This document shows, in pieces, positions 9,936-18,583 of a DNA stretch of 64,000 nucleotides (the first letter of the stretch is position 1; the number at the start of each line of letters is the position of its first letter). The notes beneath the pieces were generated by a model. The model ran no database searches and was not told where the DNA came from. It saw only the letters and a list, made by a program, of their open reading frames with translations. Source of the stretch: Streptomyces venezuelae (GTDB taxonomy: Bacteria; Actinomycetota; Actinomycetes; Streptomycetales; Streptomycetaceae); NCBI RefSeq assembly GCF_008642315.1, contig NZ_CP029192.1:5022001-5086000 (forward strand), read 5' to 3'. The position numbers and the translations under genes are program-made.

Positions 9936-10861
9936 AGCCCGCCCCGGCCGCCCCGGCCGTCGTCCCCGCCCGTGACCTCGCGGACCAGGTCGCACAGGAC
10001 CTCCAGGGCCGGATGGCTCGGCGGGCCGTCGCGGCGGGCCAGCAGGACGGGGACGTGCGGGGCGTCGGGCAGCGGGACGTAGACGACTCCGGGGTGCGGG
10101 TGCAGGTCCGCCGTCGCGGTCGTGGTCACGCCGACCGCGCGGGACGCGGCGATCGCCGCCAGCCAGTCGTCCGTGTTGGCGACGGTGATCGTCGCGGTGG
10201 GGCGCGCGCCGACGGGCCAGAGGTCCGTCGTGGTGGTGCCGGACACCGTGTTGAGGGCGATCGTGTGGTCCGTCAGGTCGGCGAGGTCGAGCCGGGCGCG
10301 GGCGGCCGACGGGCTGTCCGCGGGGACGGCGGCCACCCGCGCCTCCGTGCGGAGCAACTCCGTGACCAGGCCCGGAGTGTCGACGTGCCCCCGGAGCAGC
10401 GCGGCGTCCACCGCGCCGCGGGCGAGGCCCGCCGTGCGGTCGTCGATGCGCAGCAGCTCCAGCGGGACGTCGGGGTGCGTCTCGCGCCAGCGGCGCAGGA
10501 GAGGCGTGGTGTACGGACCCGCCGCCGACCACGCGTGCCCGAGCCGCAGCGGGCGGTGCGCCGAACGCCCCGCGTCGAGGGCGTCCTCGAACGCGGCGAC
10601 GGCGACGGCCGCCTTGTCGCGGAAGGCGCGGCCCGCGGGGGTGAGCCGCAGGTGATGCGTGGAGCGGTCCACCAGTTGCGAGCCCAGCGCCTCCTCCAGG
10701 GCGGAGAGCGTGCGGGACACGGCGGGCTGGGTGATGCGCAGGCGCGCGGCGGCGCGGGTGACGCTGCCCTCCTCGGCGACGGCGAGGAAACAGCGCAGGT
10801 GGCGGAGTTCGACGGTGTGACGGTGCGGGTGACGGGCCGGATCGGGCGTCGGACTGGTCAT
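9932..10861 (-). CDS. LysR-family transcriptional regulator
   Basis: 309 residues from ATG 10861; an in-frame ATG at 10894 is the alternative. The N-terminal winged HTH is typical (LRCFLAVAEEGSVTRAAARL, RITQPAVSRTLSALEEALG), followed by a LysR substrate-binding domain (about 95-290). The gene is divergent from the EamA transporter with about 200 bp between, the usual LysR arrangement in which the regulator controls the neighbour in response to the exported or related metabolite. The C-terminal DDGRGGRGGL tail overlaps the convergent NlpC/P60 gene. Confidence 0.88.
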   Translation of the reverse strand: MTSPTPDPARHPHRHTVELRHLRCFLAVAEEGSVTRAAARLRITQPAVSRTLSALEEALGSQLVDRSTHHLRLTPAGRAFRDKAAVAVAAFEDALDAGRSAHRPLRLGHAWSAAGPYTTPLLRRWRETHPDVPLELLRIDDRTAGLARGAVDAALLRGHVDTPGLVTELLRTEARVAAVPADSPSAARARLDLADLTDHTIALNTVSGTTTTDLWPVGARPTATITVANTDDWLAAIAASRAVGVTTTATADLHPHPGVVYVPLPDAPHVPVLLARRDGPPSHPALEVLCDLVREVTGGDDGRGGRGGL

Positions 10862-11065
10862 GCCCGCGGAGCATAACGGGAGCGCAATCGGCATTTCACA
10901 AGCCGTGCGGGGCGCCGTAGCTTCGACATGTGGACGTGGGTTGCGTACAGCAGCGTAGGGCCGTCACAATCCTGTCTCAGTGCACTGCTTTGGACGATGA
11001 AGTCCACGAAACTAAACCACTCGACCGCGCCGCGACGCGCCGCACCGCATCCGGAAAGGCTCCCC

Positions 11066-12193
11066 GTGAACGTCTCCCGCAGCGACCAGGCACCACCCGC
11101 CGCGACCCCTGGGGGGACTGCGGGCGTCCGCGGCCGCATCGGCGCACTCGGCCCCGTCGGGCTCGTCCTCGCGGGCGGCATCTCCGTGCAGTTCGGCGGC
11201 GCGGTCGCCGTCAGCGTGATGCCGAGGGTCGGCGCGGTCGGCATCGTGGCGCTGCGGCTCCTCTTCGCCGCGCTCGTGCTCGTCGCGGTCTGCCGGCCGA
11301 AGGTGCGGGGGTACGCGCGGGCCGACTGGGGCACGGTCGTCGCGTTCGGCGTGGCCATGGCCGGCATGAACGGGCTCTTCTACCAGTCCGTCGCCCGTAT
11401 CCCGATGGGCCCCGCCGTCACCCTCGAAGTCCTCGGCCCGCTCGCGCTCTCCGTCCTCGCCTCGCGCCGCGCGGTGAACCTGATCTGGGCCGGACTCGCC
11501 CTGTGCGGTGTCTTCCTGCTCGGCGGCGGGGGCGGCTTCGACGGCCTCGACCCGGTCGGTGTGGCCTACGCCCTCGGGGCCGGCGCGATGTGGGCGACGT
11601 ACATCCTGTTCAGCGCGCGCACCGGGCGGCGCTTCCCGCAGGCCGACGGCCTGGCCCTCGCGATGGTCGTCGCGGCGGTGCTGTTCCTGCCGCTCGGGAT
11701 CGCCGTGTCCGGGCCGAAGCTGATCGAGCCGGGCACGCTGGCGCTCGGCGCGGCGGTCGCGGTGATGTCGTCCGTGCTGCCGTACACCCTCGAACTCCTC
11801 GCGCTGCGGCGGCTGCCCGCGCACACCTTCGCGATCCTGATGAGCCTGGAACCGGCCATCGCATCGGTCGCCGGGTTCCTGGTCCTGAGCCAGGCCCTGT
11901 CCCTCGTCGAGGCGCTGGCGATCGCGCTGGTCATCGCGGCGAGCATGGGTGCGGTGCGGACGCAGGTGGGGCGGCGCGGGGATCGCGGGGCGCGTGAGGC
12001 GCGTGAGGGTGGGGATCCGGTGACGGAGGCGGTGGCGGGACCGGCCGCGGCGGTCGACGTCGACACGGAACACGCCCCGGACCTGGCCTCGCCCCACGCC
12101 TCGAACGACACCTCGCCCCACGCCTCGAACGACACCTCGCCCCACACCCCGGAACCCATCCCGGAGCCCGCCCCGGAGCCGTCCGGAAAGTAA
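11066..12193 (+). CDS. EamA/RhtA-type drug/metabolite exporter
   Basis: GTG 11066 is chosen because GGAAAGG lies about six bases upstream; an in-frame ATG at 10928 exists but has poor context. 375 residues with about ten hydrophobic segments arranged as two EamA repeats (RVGAVGIVALRLLFAALVLV; MWATYILFSARTGRRFPQAD; LEPAIASVAGFLVLSQ). The RhtA-like sequence suggests amino-acid or small-metabolite efflux at the cytoplasmic membrane. After the last helix (about residue 295) is a hydrophilic tail with two near-identical HASNDTSP units encoded by a DNA duplication at about 12097-12142. Divergent from the LysR gene, which is its probable regulator. Confidence 0.88.
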   Translation: MNVSRSDQAPPAATPGGTAGVRGRIGALGPVGLVLAGGISVQFGGAVAVSVMPRVGAVGIVALRLLFAALVLVAVCRPKVRGYARADWGTVVAFGVAMAGMNGLFYQSVARIPMGPAVTLEVLGPLALSVLASRRAVNLIWAGLALCGVFLLGGGGGFDGLDPVGVAYALGAGAMWATYILFSARTGRRFPQADGLALAMVVAAVLFLPLGIAVSGPKLIEPGTLALGAAVAVMSSVLPYTLELLALRRLPAHTFAILMSLEPAIASVAGFLVLSQALSLVEALAIALVIAASMGAVRTQVGRRGDRGAREAREGGDPVTEAVAGPAAAVDVDTEHAPDLASPHASNDTSPHASNDTSPHTPEPIPEPAPEPSGK

Positions 12194-12194
12194 T

Positions 12195-12208
12195 GCAAGC
12201 ACGCTTGC
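12195..12208. promoter_or_regulatory. Perfect 14-bp palindrome upstream of the carboxylase operon
   Basis: GCAAGC-AC-GCTTGC, about 58 bp before the first gene of the 12.3-21.1 kb operon. The TetR gene at the end of that operon is the natural candidate to bind it. Inference only: no second copy was found in the window. Confidence 0.5.
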
Positions 12209-12266
12209 TTGTTTCTGTGAGCGCTGCCATGCTCCCAGGCACACCGTGCCGCGAGGGGAGCGTTCC

Positions 12267-13076
12267 GTGTCCGATGCCCTGCCCGTGCTCGACGACCTGC
12301 GCAGCGAGAGCGAGGAACTCGACGCTCTCGTCGCGGAGTTGAGCGAGGAGAAGTGGTCCCTCGCGACGCCCGCGCCCGGCTGGACCGTCGCCCACCAGAT
12401 CGCGCACCTCACCTGGACGGACCGGGCGGCCCTGCTCGCCGCCACCGACCCGGACGCGTTCGCCGACGAGGTCGAGAAGGCGGCCGCGGCACCCGGCTCG
12501 TTCGTGGACGAGGGCGCGGCGGAGGGCGCGGCGCTGCCGCCCGCCGAGCTGCTCGCCCGCTGGCGGGCGGGCCGCGACGACCTGTGGCGGGCTCTGAGCG
12601 AGGCGCCGGCCGGCACGCGACTGCCCTGGTACGGGCCGCCGATGGCCGTCCCGTCCATGGTGACCGCGCGGCTCATGGAGACGTGGGCGCACGGCCAGGA
12701 CGTGGCGGACGCGCTCGGCGCGACGCGGGCGCCGACGGACCGGCTGCGGCACGTGGCACGGATCGGGGTACGGGCCCGTGACTTCGCCTTCGCCGTACGT
12801 GGACTGAGCGCTCCGGGCGAGGAGTTCCGGGTCGAGCTGACGTCGCCCGTGACGGGGGAGGTCTGGGCGTACGGCCCCGAGGGCGCGGCCCAGCGCGTGA
12901 CGGGACCCGGCCTCGACTTCTGCCTCCTGGTCACCCAGCGGGCCCACCGCTCGGACCTGGCGGTACGGGCGGAGGGCCCCGACGCGGACCGCTGGCTGAA
13001 CATCGCCCAGGCCTTCGCGGGGCCACCGGGTGCGGGGCGGCGGGCGAAGGCGGACGGCGCGGGGGACCACCGATGA
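12267..13076 (+). CDS. TIGR03084-family DinB-fold protein (mycothiol-dependent enzyme superfamily)
   Basis: GTG 12267 preceded by GAGGGGAG at six bases; the in-frame GTG 12246 lacks this. 269 residues. The N-terminal four-helix DinB/MDMPI fold carries the family signature WTVAHQIAHLTWTD (about 42-55) and METWAHGQDVADALG (about 141-155), whose His residues form the metal site of this superfamily; a C-terminal SCP2-like part follows. Known of the family: metal-dependent, often mycothiol-linked transferases or isomerases of unknown substrate. It is the first gene of the carboxylase operon, and its stop overlaps the next start (ATGA). Confidence 0.82.
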   Translation: MSDALPVLDDLRSESEELDALVAELSEEKWSLATPAPGWTVAHQIAHLTWTDRAALLAATDPDAFADEVEKAAAAPGSFVDEGAAEGAALPPAELLARWRAGRDDLWRALSEAPAGTRLPWYGPPMAVPSMVTARLMETWAHGQDVADALGATRAPTDRLRHVARIGVRARDFAFAVRGLSAPGEEFRVELTSPVTGEVWAYGPEGAAQRVTGPGLDFCLLVTQRAHRSDLAVRAEGPDADRWLNIAQAFAGPPGAGRRAKADGAGDHR

Positions 13077-13312
13077 CCTCGACGACCTGCGGCCCTTTGC
13101 CCGAACCCGCCCTTCCAGGCCGCACCGGGGCTGCTCGTCCCGGCCGCATCGAACCTGCACTCCCCGGCCCCACCGAACCCGCCCTCCCCGGCCGTGTCGA
13201 GCAGCACAGCCCCGGCCGTTCCGCGCTCGCCGCGCCGTCGGCCGCGAGCGTGCCTCCGGCCATCGCCGCGCCGCCTTCCGCCGGACTTGGCTCTACGGGA
13301 GGTGGAGAGTGA
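13073..13312 (+). CDS. Small Pro/Ala/Gly-rich bridging ORF
   Basis: 79 residues starting ATG 13073 (ATGA with the previous stop) and stopping inside the GTG of the next gene (GTGA). The peptide contains imperfect repeats of EPALPG and PGR units and then Ala/Ser/Pro residues; no domain is recognisable. It may be translated mainly to carry ribosomes across a 230-nt gap between two genes of one operon, or may be a chance frame in GC-rich spacer DNA. The exact coupling at both ends is the only support for it being real. Confidence 0.4.
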   Translation: MTSTTCGPLPEPALPGRTGAARPGRIEPALPGPTEPALPGRVEQHSPGRSALAAPSAASVPPAIAAPPSAGLGSTGGGE

Positions 13313-15024
13313 CCCGGCGAACACGCCCCCTCCGCATCGGCAACGCCTCCGGTTTCTACGGGGACCGGTTCGGCGCCATGCGCGAGATGCTCACCGGTGG
13401 GGAGCTTGACGTGCTCACCGGGGACTATCTCGCCGAGCTCACCATGCTCATCCTCGGCCGTGACCGGCTCAAGGACCCCGCGCGCGGGTACGCCAAGACC
13501 TTCCTGCGGCAGCTGGAGGAGTGCCTCGGGCTCGCCCGGGAGCGCGGCGTCCGCATCGTCGCCAACGCGGGCGGGCTCAACCCTGCCGGGCTCGCCGGGG
13601 CCGTGCGGGAGCTCGCCGGGCGGCTCGGGATCGACGTGCGGGTCGCGCACGTCGAGGGCGACGGTCTCGGCGACCGCTTCCCCCGCGCCCTCACCGCCAA
13701 CGCCTACCTCGGCGGCGCCGGCATCGCCGCCTGTCTGGACGCGGGCGCCGACATCGTCCTCACCGGGCGCGTCACCGACGCCGCCCTCGTCACCGGGCCC
13801 GCCGCCGCGCACTTCGGATGGGCCCCGGACGCGTACGACGAGCTCGCAGGGGCCGTCGTCGCCGGGCACGTGCTGGAGTGCGGACCGCAGGCCACCGGCG
13901 GCAACTACGCCTTCTTCGCCGAGCAGCAGGCGAAGCGCGGCGCGGACGTCCTGCGGCACCCCGGCTATCCCCTCGCCGAGATCCACGAGGACGGCTCCTC
14001 CGTCATCACCAAGCACGACGGCACCGGCGGCTTCGTCGATGTCGGCACGGTCACCGCGCAGCTCCTCTACGAGACGCAGGGCGCCCGGTACGCGGGCCCC
14101 GACGTCACCGCGCGCCTCGACACCGTCGCCCTCACCCAGGTGGGACCCGACCGCGTCCGCATCGACGGCGTGCGCGGCGAGGCGCCGCCCCCGACGCTCA
14201 AAGTGGGCCTCAACCGCCTCGGCGGCTTCCGCAACGAAGTCGTCTTCGTGCTGACCGGACTCGACATCGAGGCCAAGGCCGCGCTCGCCCGCGCCCAGAT
14301 CGAGGACGCCCTCGACCGCGCCAAGTCCCGCCCCGCCGAGGTGCGGTGGGAGCTGGCCCGCACCGACCGCCCGGACGCCCCGACCGAGGAGTGCGCCAGC
14401 GCCCTGCTGCGGCTCGTCGTGCGGGACGCCGACGCGGACACCGTCGGCCGCGCCCTCAGCGGCGCCGCGATCGAACTCGCCCTGGCCGGCTACCCCGGCT
14501 TCCACGTGACGGCCCCGCCCGGCAAGGGCTCCCCGTACGGGGTGTTCGAGGCCGCGTACGTCGAGCGCGACACCGTCGAGCAGGTGGCCGTGCTGCCCGA
14601 CGGGCAGCGCAGAGCCGTGTCGCACGGCGCCGTCACCCGCGTACTCGAGGACCCGGACCCCGCGCCCCTGCCCCCGCCCCTGCCGCCGGGACCCACCTGC
14701 CGCGCCCCCCTCGGTCTCGTCGCCGGAGCCCGCAGCGGCGACAAGGGCGGTGACGCCAACGTCGGCGTATGGGTGCGGTCCGACGACGCCTGGCGGTGGC
14801 TCGCCCACGAACTCACCGTCGAGCGGCTGCGCCAGCTCCTCCCGGAGGCCGCCGGCCTGCGCGTCGTCCGTCACGACCTGCCCAACCTGCGCGCCCTGAA
14901 CTTCGTCGTCGAGGGCCTGCTCGGCGAGGGCGTGGCCGCACAGGCCCGCTTCGACCCGCAGGCCAAGGGCCTCGGCGAGTGGCTGCGCGCCCGCCATCTC
15001 GACATACCGGAGGTACTGCTGTGA
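13309..15024 (+). CDS. AtuA/DUF1446 family protein
   Basis: GTG 13309 with GGGAGGTGGAGA upstream; 571 residues. It begins RIGNASGFYGDR and carries the DUF1446 core (TGDYLAELTMLILGRDR, NAGGLNPAGLAGAV, LTGRVTDAALVTGP) and a C-terminal AtuA-like domain (GARSGDKGGDANVGVW, LPNLRALNFVVEGLLG). AtuA is required for acyclic terpene utilisation in Pseudomonas, beside the geranyl-CoA carboxylase genes, but its reaction is not settled. Here it also directly precedes the two carboxylase subunits. In actinobacteria the same association is common, so a geranyl-CoA substrate should not be assumed; a branched or terpenoid-derived acyl-CoA is a fair inference. Confidence 0.85.
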   Translation: MTRRTRPLRIGNASGFYGDRFGAMREMLTGGELDVLTGDYLAELTMLILGRDRLKDPARGYAKTFLRQLEECLGLARERGVRIVANAGGLNPAGLAGAVRELAGRLGIDVRVAHVEGDGLGDRFPRALTANAYLGGAGIAACLDAGADIVLTGRVTDAALVTGPAAAHFGWAPDAYDELAGAVVAGHVLECGPQATGGNYAFFAEQQAKRGADVLRHPGYPLAEIHEDGSSVITKHDGTGGFVDVGTVTAQLLYETQGARYAGPDVTARLDTVALTQVGPDRVRIDGVRGEAPPPTLKVGLNRLGGFRNEVVFVLTGLDIEAKAALARAQIEDALDRAKSRPAEVRWELARTDRPDAPTEECASALLRLVVRDADADTVGRALSGAAIELALAGYPGFHVTAPPGKGSPYGVFEAAYVERDTVEQVAVLPDGQRRAVSHGAVTRVLEDPDPAPLPPPLPPGPTCRAPLGLVAGARSGDKGGDANVGVWVRSDDAWRWLAHELTVERLRQLLPEAAGLRVVRHDLPNLRALNFVVEGLLGEGVAAQARFDPQAKGLGEWLRARHLDIPEVLL

Positions 15025-15067
15025 CGCCGGAGGCACTGCTGTCGACGCGGGAGGTATCGCTGTGACC
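15007..15067 (+). repeat. Three tandem copies of a ~20-bp ribosome-binding-site unit
   Basis: Three consecutive units start at 15007, 15027 and 15048. Each has the pattern CSGGAGGYAYYGCTGT followed by a short GAC-type end, so each carries a GGAG core followed by a possible GTG. The duplications create the 14-codon bridge ORF. Confidence 0.8.
15021..15065 (+). CDS. 14-codon bridge ORF
   Basis: Encodes MTPEALLSTREVSL. Its GTG overlaps the stop of the AtuA gene (GTGA at 15021-15024) and its TGA overlaps the GTG of the carboxylase beta gene (15062-15065). It has its own GGAGG (15009-15013). Inference: a translational-coupling mini-ORF made by duplication of the ribosome-binding site; a functional peptide is less likely. 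Confidence 0.45.
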   Translation: MTPEALLSTREVSL

Positions 15068-16666
15068 GTCCTCGCCTCCGCGCTCGACCCCGCGAGCGCC
15101 GAGTACGCCGAGCACCGCCAGGCCATGCTGGACCGGCTCGCCGAGCTCGGCACCGAACAGAACAAGGCGCTCGCGGGCGGCGGCGAGAAGTACGTCGCCC
15201 GGCACCGCGAGCGCGGCAAACTCCTCGCCCGGGAGCGCATCGAGCTGCTCCTCGACCCGGACACCCCGTTCCTGGAGCTGTCGCCGCTCGCCGCCTGGGG
15301 CAGCGACTACCCCGTCGGCGCCTCCATGGTCACCGGCATCGGTGTCGTCGAGGGCGTGGAGTGCCTGATCACGGCGAACGATCCGACGGTCCGGGGCGGC
15401 GCCTCCAACCCCTGGACGCTGAAGAAGGCCTTCCGGGCGCACGAGATCGGGCACGCCAACCGGCTGCCGTCCATTCACCTCGTGGAGTCCGGGGGCGCGG
15501 ATCTCCCCTCCCAGAAGGAGATCTTCATCCCGGGCGGTGCGCTCTTCAAGCACCTCACGCAGTCCTCGGCCGCCGGCATTCCCACCATCGCCGTCGTCTT
15601 CGGCAACTCCACCGCGGGCGGAGCCTACGTACCCGGCATGAGCGACCACGTGATCATGGTCAAGGAGCGCGCGAAGGTCTTCCTCGGCGGCCCGCCCCTG
15701 GTGAAGATGGCCACCGGCGAGGAGAGCGACGACGAGTCGCTCGGCGGCGCCGAGATGCACGCCCGCACCTCAGGCCTCGCCGACTATCTGGCCGAGGACG
15801 AACGCGACGCGCTGCGCCAGGCCCGCCGGGTCGTCTCGCGCCTCAACTGGCGCAAGGCGTACGCCGATCCGGACCCGGTGTCCGTCGCGGCGCCCGAGTA
15901 CGACGAGGACGAGCTCCTCGGCATCGTCCCCGGCGACCTGAAGAAGCCCTTCGACCCGCGCGAGGTCATCGCCCGCATCGTCGACGGTTCCGACTTCGAC
16001 GAGTTCAAGCCGCTGTACGGGAGCTCGCTCGTCACCGGGTGGGCCGCCCTGCACGGCTACCCCGTCGGCGTCCTCGCCAACGCGCAGGGCGTCCTGTTCA
16101 GCGAGGAGTCGCAGAAGGCCGCCCAGTTCATCCAGCTGGCCAACCAGCGCGACATCCCGCTGCTCTTCCTGCACAACACCACCGGCTACATGGTCGGCAA
16201 GGAGTACGAGCAGGGCGGCATCATCAAGCACGGCGCGATGATGATCAACGCGGTCAGCAACTCGCGGGTGCCGCACCTGTCCGTGCTCATGGGCGCCAGC
16301 TACGGCGCCGGGCACTACGGCATGTGCGGCCGTGCCTACGACCCCCGCTTCCTCTTCGCCTGGCCCAGCGCCAAGTCCGCGGTCATGGGCCCGCAGCAGC
16401 TCGCGGGCGTCCTGTCGATCGTCGCCCGCGCCTCCGCCGCCGCGAAGGGACAGCCCTACGACGATGAGGCGGACGCCGGTCTGCGCGCCATGGTCGAGCA
16501 GCAGATCGAGGCCGAGTCGCTGCCGATGTTCCTGTCCGGGCGGCTCTACGACGACGGGGTCATCGACCCGCGCGACACCCGCACCGTCCTCGGCCTCTGC
16601 CTCTCCGCGATCCACACCGCCCCCTACGAGGGCGCGCGCGGCGGCTTCGGCGTCTTCCGGATGTGA
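15062..16666 (+). CDS. Acyl-CoA carboxylase beta (carboxyltransferase) subunit
   Basis: 534 residues, GTG start with GGGAGG upstream. Both carboxyltransferase halves are present: the N-terminal half with GGASNPWTLKKAFRAHEIG and an acyl-CoA oxyanion loop (GNSTAGGAYVPGMSD), and the C-terminal half with the biotin-side loop (MGASYGAGHYGMCGRAYDP). The sequence type is that of methylcrotonyl-/geranyl-CoA carboxylase rather than propionyl-CoA carboxylase. It transfers CO2 from carboxybiotin on the alpha subunit to a (probably 3-methyl-branched, alpha,beta-unsaturated) acyl-CoA. It is coupled upstream through the bridge ORF; the alpha subunit starts 12 nt downstream. Confidence 0.93.
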   Translation: MTVLASALDPASAEYAEHRQAMLDRLAELGTEQNKALAGGGEKYVARHRERGKLLARERIELLLDPDTPFLELSPLAAWGSDYPVGASMVTGIGVVEGVECLITANDPTVRGGASNPWTLKKAFRAHEIGHANRLPSIHLVESGGADLPSQKEIFIPGGALFKHLTQSSAAGIPTIAVVFGNSTAGGAYVPGMSDHVIMVKERAKVFLGGPPLVKMATGEESDDESLGGAEMHARTSGLADYLAEDERDALRQARRVVSRLNWRKAYADPDPVSVAAPEYDEDELLGIVPGDLKKPFDPREVIARIVDGSDFDEFKPLYGSSLVTGWAALHGYPVGVLANAQGVLFSEESQKAAQFIQLANQRDIPLLFLHNTTGYMVGKEYEQGGIIKHGAMMINAVSNSRVPHLSVLMGASYGAGHYGMCGRAYDPRFLFAWPSAKSAVMGPQQLAGVLSIVARASAAAKGQPYDDEADAGLRAMVEQQIEAESLPMFLSGRLYDDGVIDPRDTRTVLGLCLSAIHTAPYEGARGGFGVFRM

Positions 16667-16678
16667 GGAGAACCCCCC

Positions 16679-18583
16679 ATGATTTCCACTCTGCTGGTGG
16701 CCAACCGGGGCGAGATCGCCTGCCGTGTCTTCCGCACCTGCCGCGAGCTCGGGATCGCCACGGTCGCCGTGTACTCCGACGCCGACGCGGACGCCCTGCA
16801 CGTACGGGAGGCGGACCACGCCGTACGGCTGCCGGGTGCGGCGCCCGCCGACACGTATCTGCGCGGTGACCTCGTCGTGAAGGCCGCGCAGGCCGCGGGC
16901 GCCGACGCGATCCACCCCGGCTACGGCTTCCTCTCCGAGAACGCGGGCTTCGCGCGCGCCGTCCTGGACGCCGGGCTCGTCTGGATCGGGCCGCCGCCCG
17001 GGGCGATCGAGGCGATGGCGTCGAAGACGCGCGCCAAGGAGCTGATGGGCATCGAGCCGCTCGGCGAGGTCACCGAGGCCGACCTGCCGGTCCTGGTGAA
17101 GGCGGCGGCCGGGGGCGGCGGGCGCGGCATGCGCGTCGTACGCGAACTGGCGCGGCTGGACGACGAGTTGGCGGCCGCGCGGTCCGAGGCCGCCAGTGCC
17201 TTCGGGGACGGGGAGGTGTTCGTCGAGCCGTACGTCGAGGGCGGCCGGCACGTCGAGGTGCAGATCATGGCCGACGCGCACGGCACCGTGTGGCCGCTCG
17301 GCACCCGCGACTGCAGCCTCCAGCGCAGACACCAGAAGGTCATCGAGGAGTCCCCGGCCCCGGGCCTCGCCCCGCGGCTCGTCGACGAACTGCACGAGCA
17401 GGCGGTGCGCGCCGCGCGCGTCACCGACTACCGCGGCGCCGGCACCGTCGAGTTCCTGGTGGCGGGGGAGCGCGCGCACTTCCTTGAGATGAACACCCGC
17501 CTCCAGGTCGAACACCCCGTGACGGAGGCGGTGTTCGGGCTCGACCTCGTCGCCCTGCAGATCCGGATCGCCGAGGGCGACGCCCTGGAGAAGGACCCGC
17601 CGGCCGCCCACGGGCACGCCGTCGAGGCCCGCCTCTACGCCGAGGACCCCGCCGCCGACTGGGCCCCGCAGACCGGCACCCTGCACCGCGTCGACGTACC
17701 CGGCGCCGTCCGCCTCGACAGCGGATACGCGGCGGGCGACACCGTCGGCGTGCACTACGACGCCATGCTCGCCAAGGCCGTCGCGTACGCGCCGACCCGC
17801 GCCGAGGCCGTCCGCAAACTGGCGGGCGCCCTGGCACGCGCCGCCGTCCACGGCCCCGTCACCAACCGCGACCTGCTCGTACGCTCCCTGCGGCACCCCG
17901 AGTTCACCGGGGCCCGCATGGACACCGGCTTCTACGACCGGCACGCCGAAGCCCTCACGGCCCCCGCCCCCGACCCGCACGCCCCGCTGGCCGCGGCGCT
18001 CGTCGACGCGCACGGACGGTCCCGGTTCGGCGGCTGGCGCAACCTCCGCTCGCAGCCCCACCTCAAGCGGTACCGCACCGAGCCCGACGGCACGGAGCAC
18101 GAGGTCCGCTACCACCACACCCGGCAGGGCCCGACCGCCGACGGCGTCACCGTGCTGGACGTGAGCCCAGGTCTCGTCGTCCTCGAAGTCGACGGCGTAC
18201 GCCGGCAGTTCACGGTCAGCCGTTACGGCGACCGCGTCCACGTCGGCACACCCGCCGGAGACACCGCGCTCACCGCGCTGCCCCTGCTCCCCGAACCCAC
18301 CACCCGCCGCGCACCCGGCTCCCTGCTCGCCCCCATGCCCGGCACGGTCGTACGCGTCGCGGACGGCCTCGCCGAGGGGCAGCAGGTCACCGCCGGGCAG
18401 CCGCTCGTCTGGCTGGAGGCCATGAAGATGGAGCACCGCATCTGCGCCCCCGCCTCCGGAACGCTCACCGCCCTGCACGCCGTGCCCGGCCGCCAGGTCG
18501 AGGTCGGCGCGCTGCTCGCCGTCGTGCAAGAGGTCGCACAAGAGGTCTCACAAGAGGTCGTACAAGAGGGAGAGTCGTCATGA
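16679..18583 (+). CDS. Acyl-CoA carboxylase alpha subunit (biotin carboxylase + BCCP)
   Basis: 634 residues. Biotin carboxylase N-domain (LLVANRGEIACRVFRTCREL), ATP-grasp domain (KAAAGGGGRGMRVV; EMNTRLQVEHPVTE), BC C-domain, then a BCCP domain with the biotinyl Lys in EAMKMEH near residue 582. Oddity: between the first ATP-grasp helix (SKTRAKELM) and PVLVKA there are about 14 residues where biotin carboxylases such as E. coli AccC have about 31, so the hinge is shortened. The extreme C-terminus is a 12-bp DNA repeat (about 18528-18570) giving QEVAQEVSQEV. It overlaps the acyl-CoA dehydrogenase start (ATGA). Confidence 0.93.
   Translation: MISTLLVANRGEIACRVFRTCRELGIATVAVYSDADADALHVREADHAVRLPGAAPADTYLRGDLVVKAAQAAGADAIHPGYGFLSENAGFARAVLDAGLVWIGPPPGAIEAMASKTRAKELMGIEPLGEVTEADLPVLVKAAAGGGGRGMRVVRELARLDDELAAARSEAASAFGDGEVFVEPYVEGGRHVEVQIMADAHGTVWPLGTRDCSLQRRHQKVIEESPAPGLAPRLVDELHEQAVRAARVTDYRGAGTVEFLVAGERAHFLEMNTRLQVEHPVTEAVFGLDLVALQIRIAEGDALEKDPPAAHGHAVEARLYAEDPAADWAPQTGTLHRVDVPGAVRLDSGYAAGDTVGVHYDAMLAKAVAYAPTRAEAVRKLAGALARAAVHGPVTNRDLLVRSLRHPEFTGARMDTGFYDRHAEALTAPAPDPHAPLAAALVDAHGRSRFGGWRNLRSQPHLKRYRTEPDGTEHEVRYHHTRQGPTADGVTVLDVSPGLVVLEVDGVRRQFTVSRYGDRVHVGTPAGDTALTALPLLPEPTTRRAPGSLLAPMPGTVVRVADGLAEGQQVTAGQPLVWLEAMKMEHRICAPASGTLTALHAVPGRQVEVGALLAVVQEVAQEVSQEVVQEGESS

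Noticed and set aside
12195..12208. Reading GCAAGC-AC-GCTTGC as a member of the CTGACG regulon
   Set aside because: The arms are unrelated in sequence; it is most likely the site of the local TetR, a separate circuit.
15770..18541. A 923-codon minus-strand frame opposite the carboxylase genes
   Set aside because: Fully antisense to two conserved enzymes with intact motifs; composition (Val/Gly/Asp/His-rich) is typical of antisense frames.
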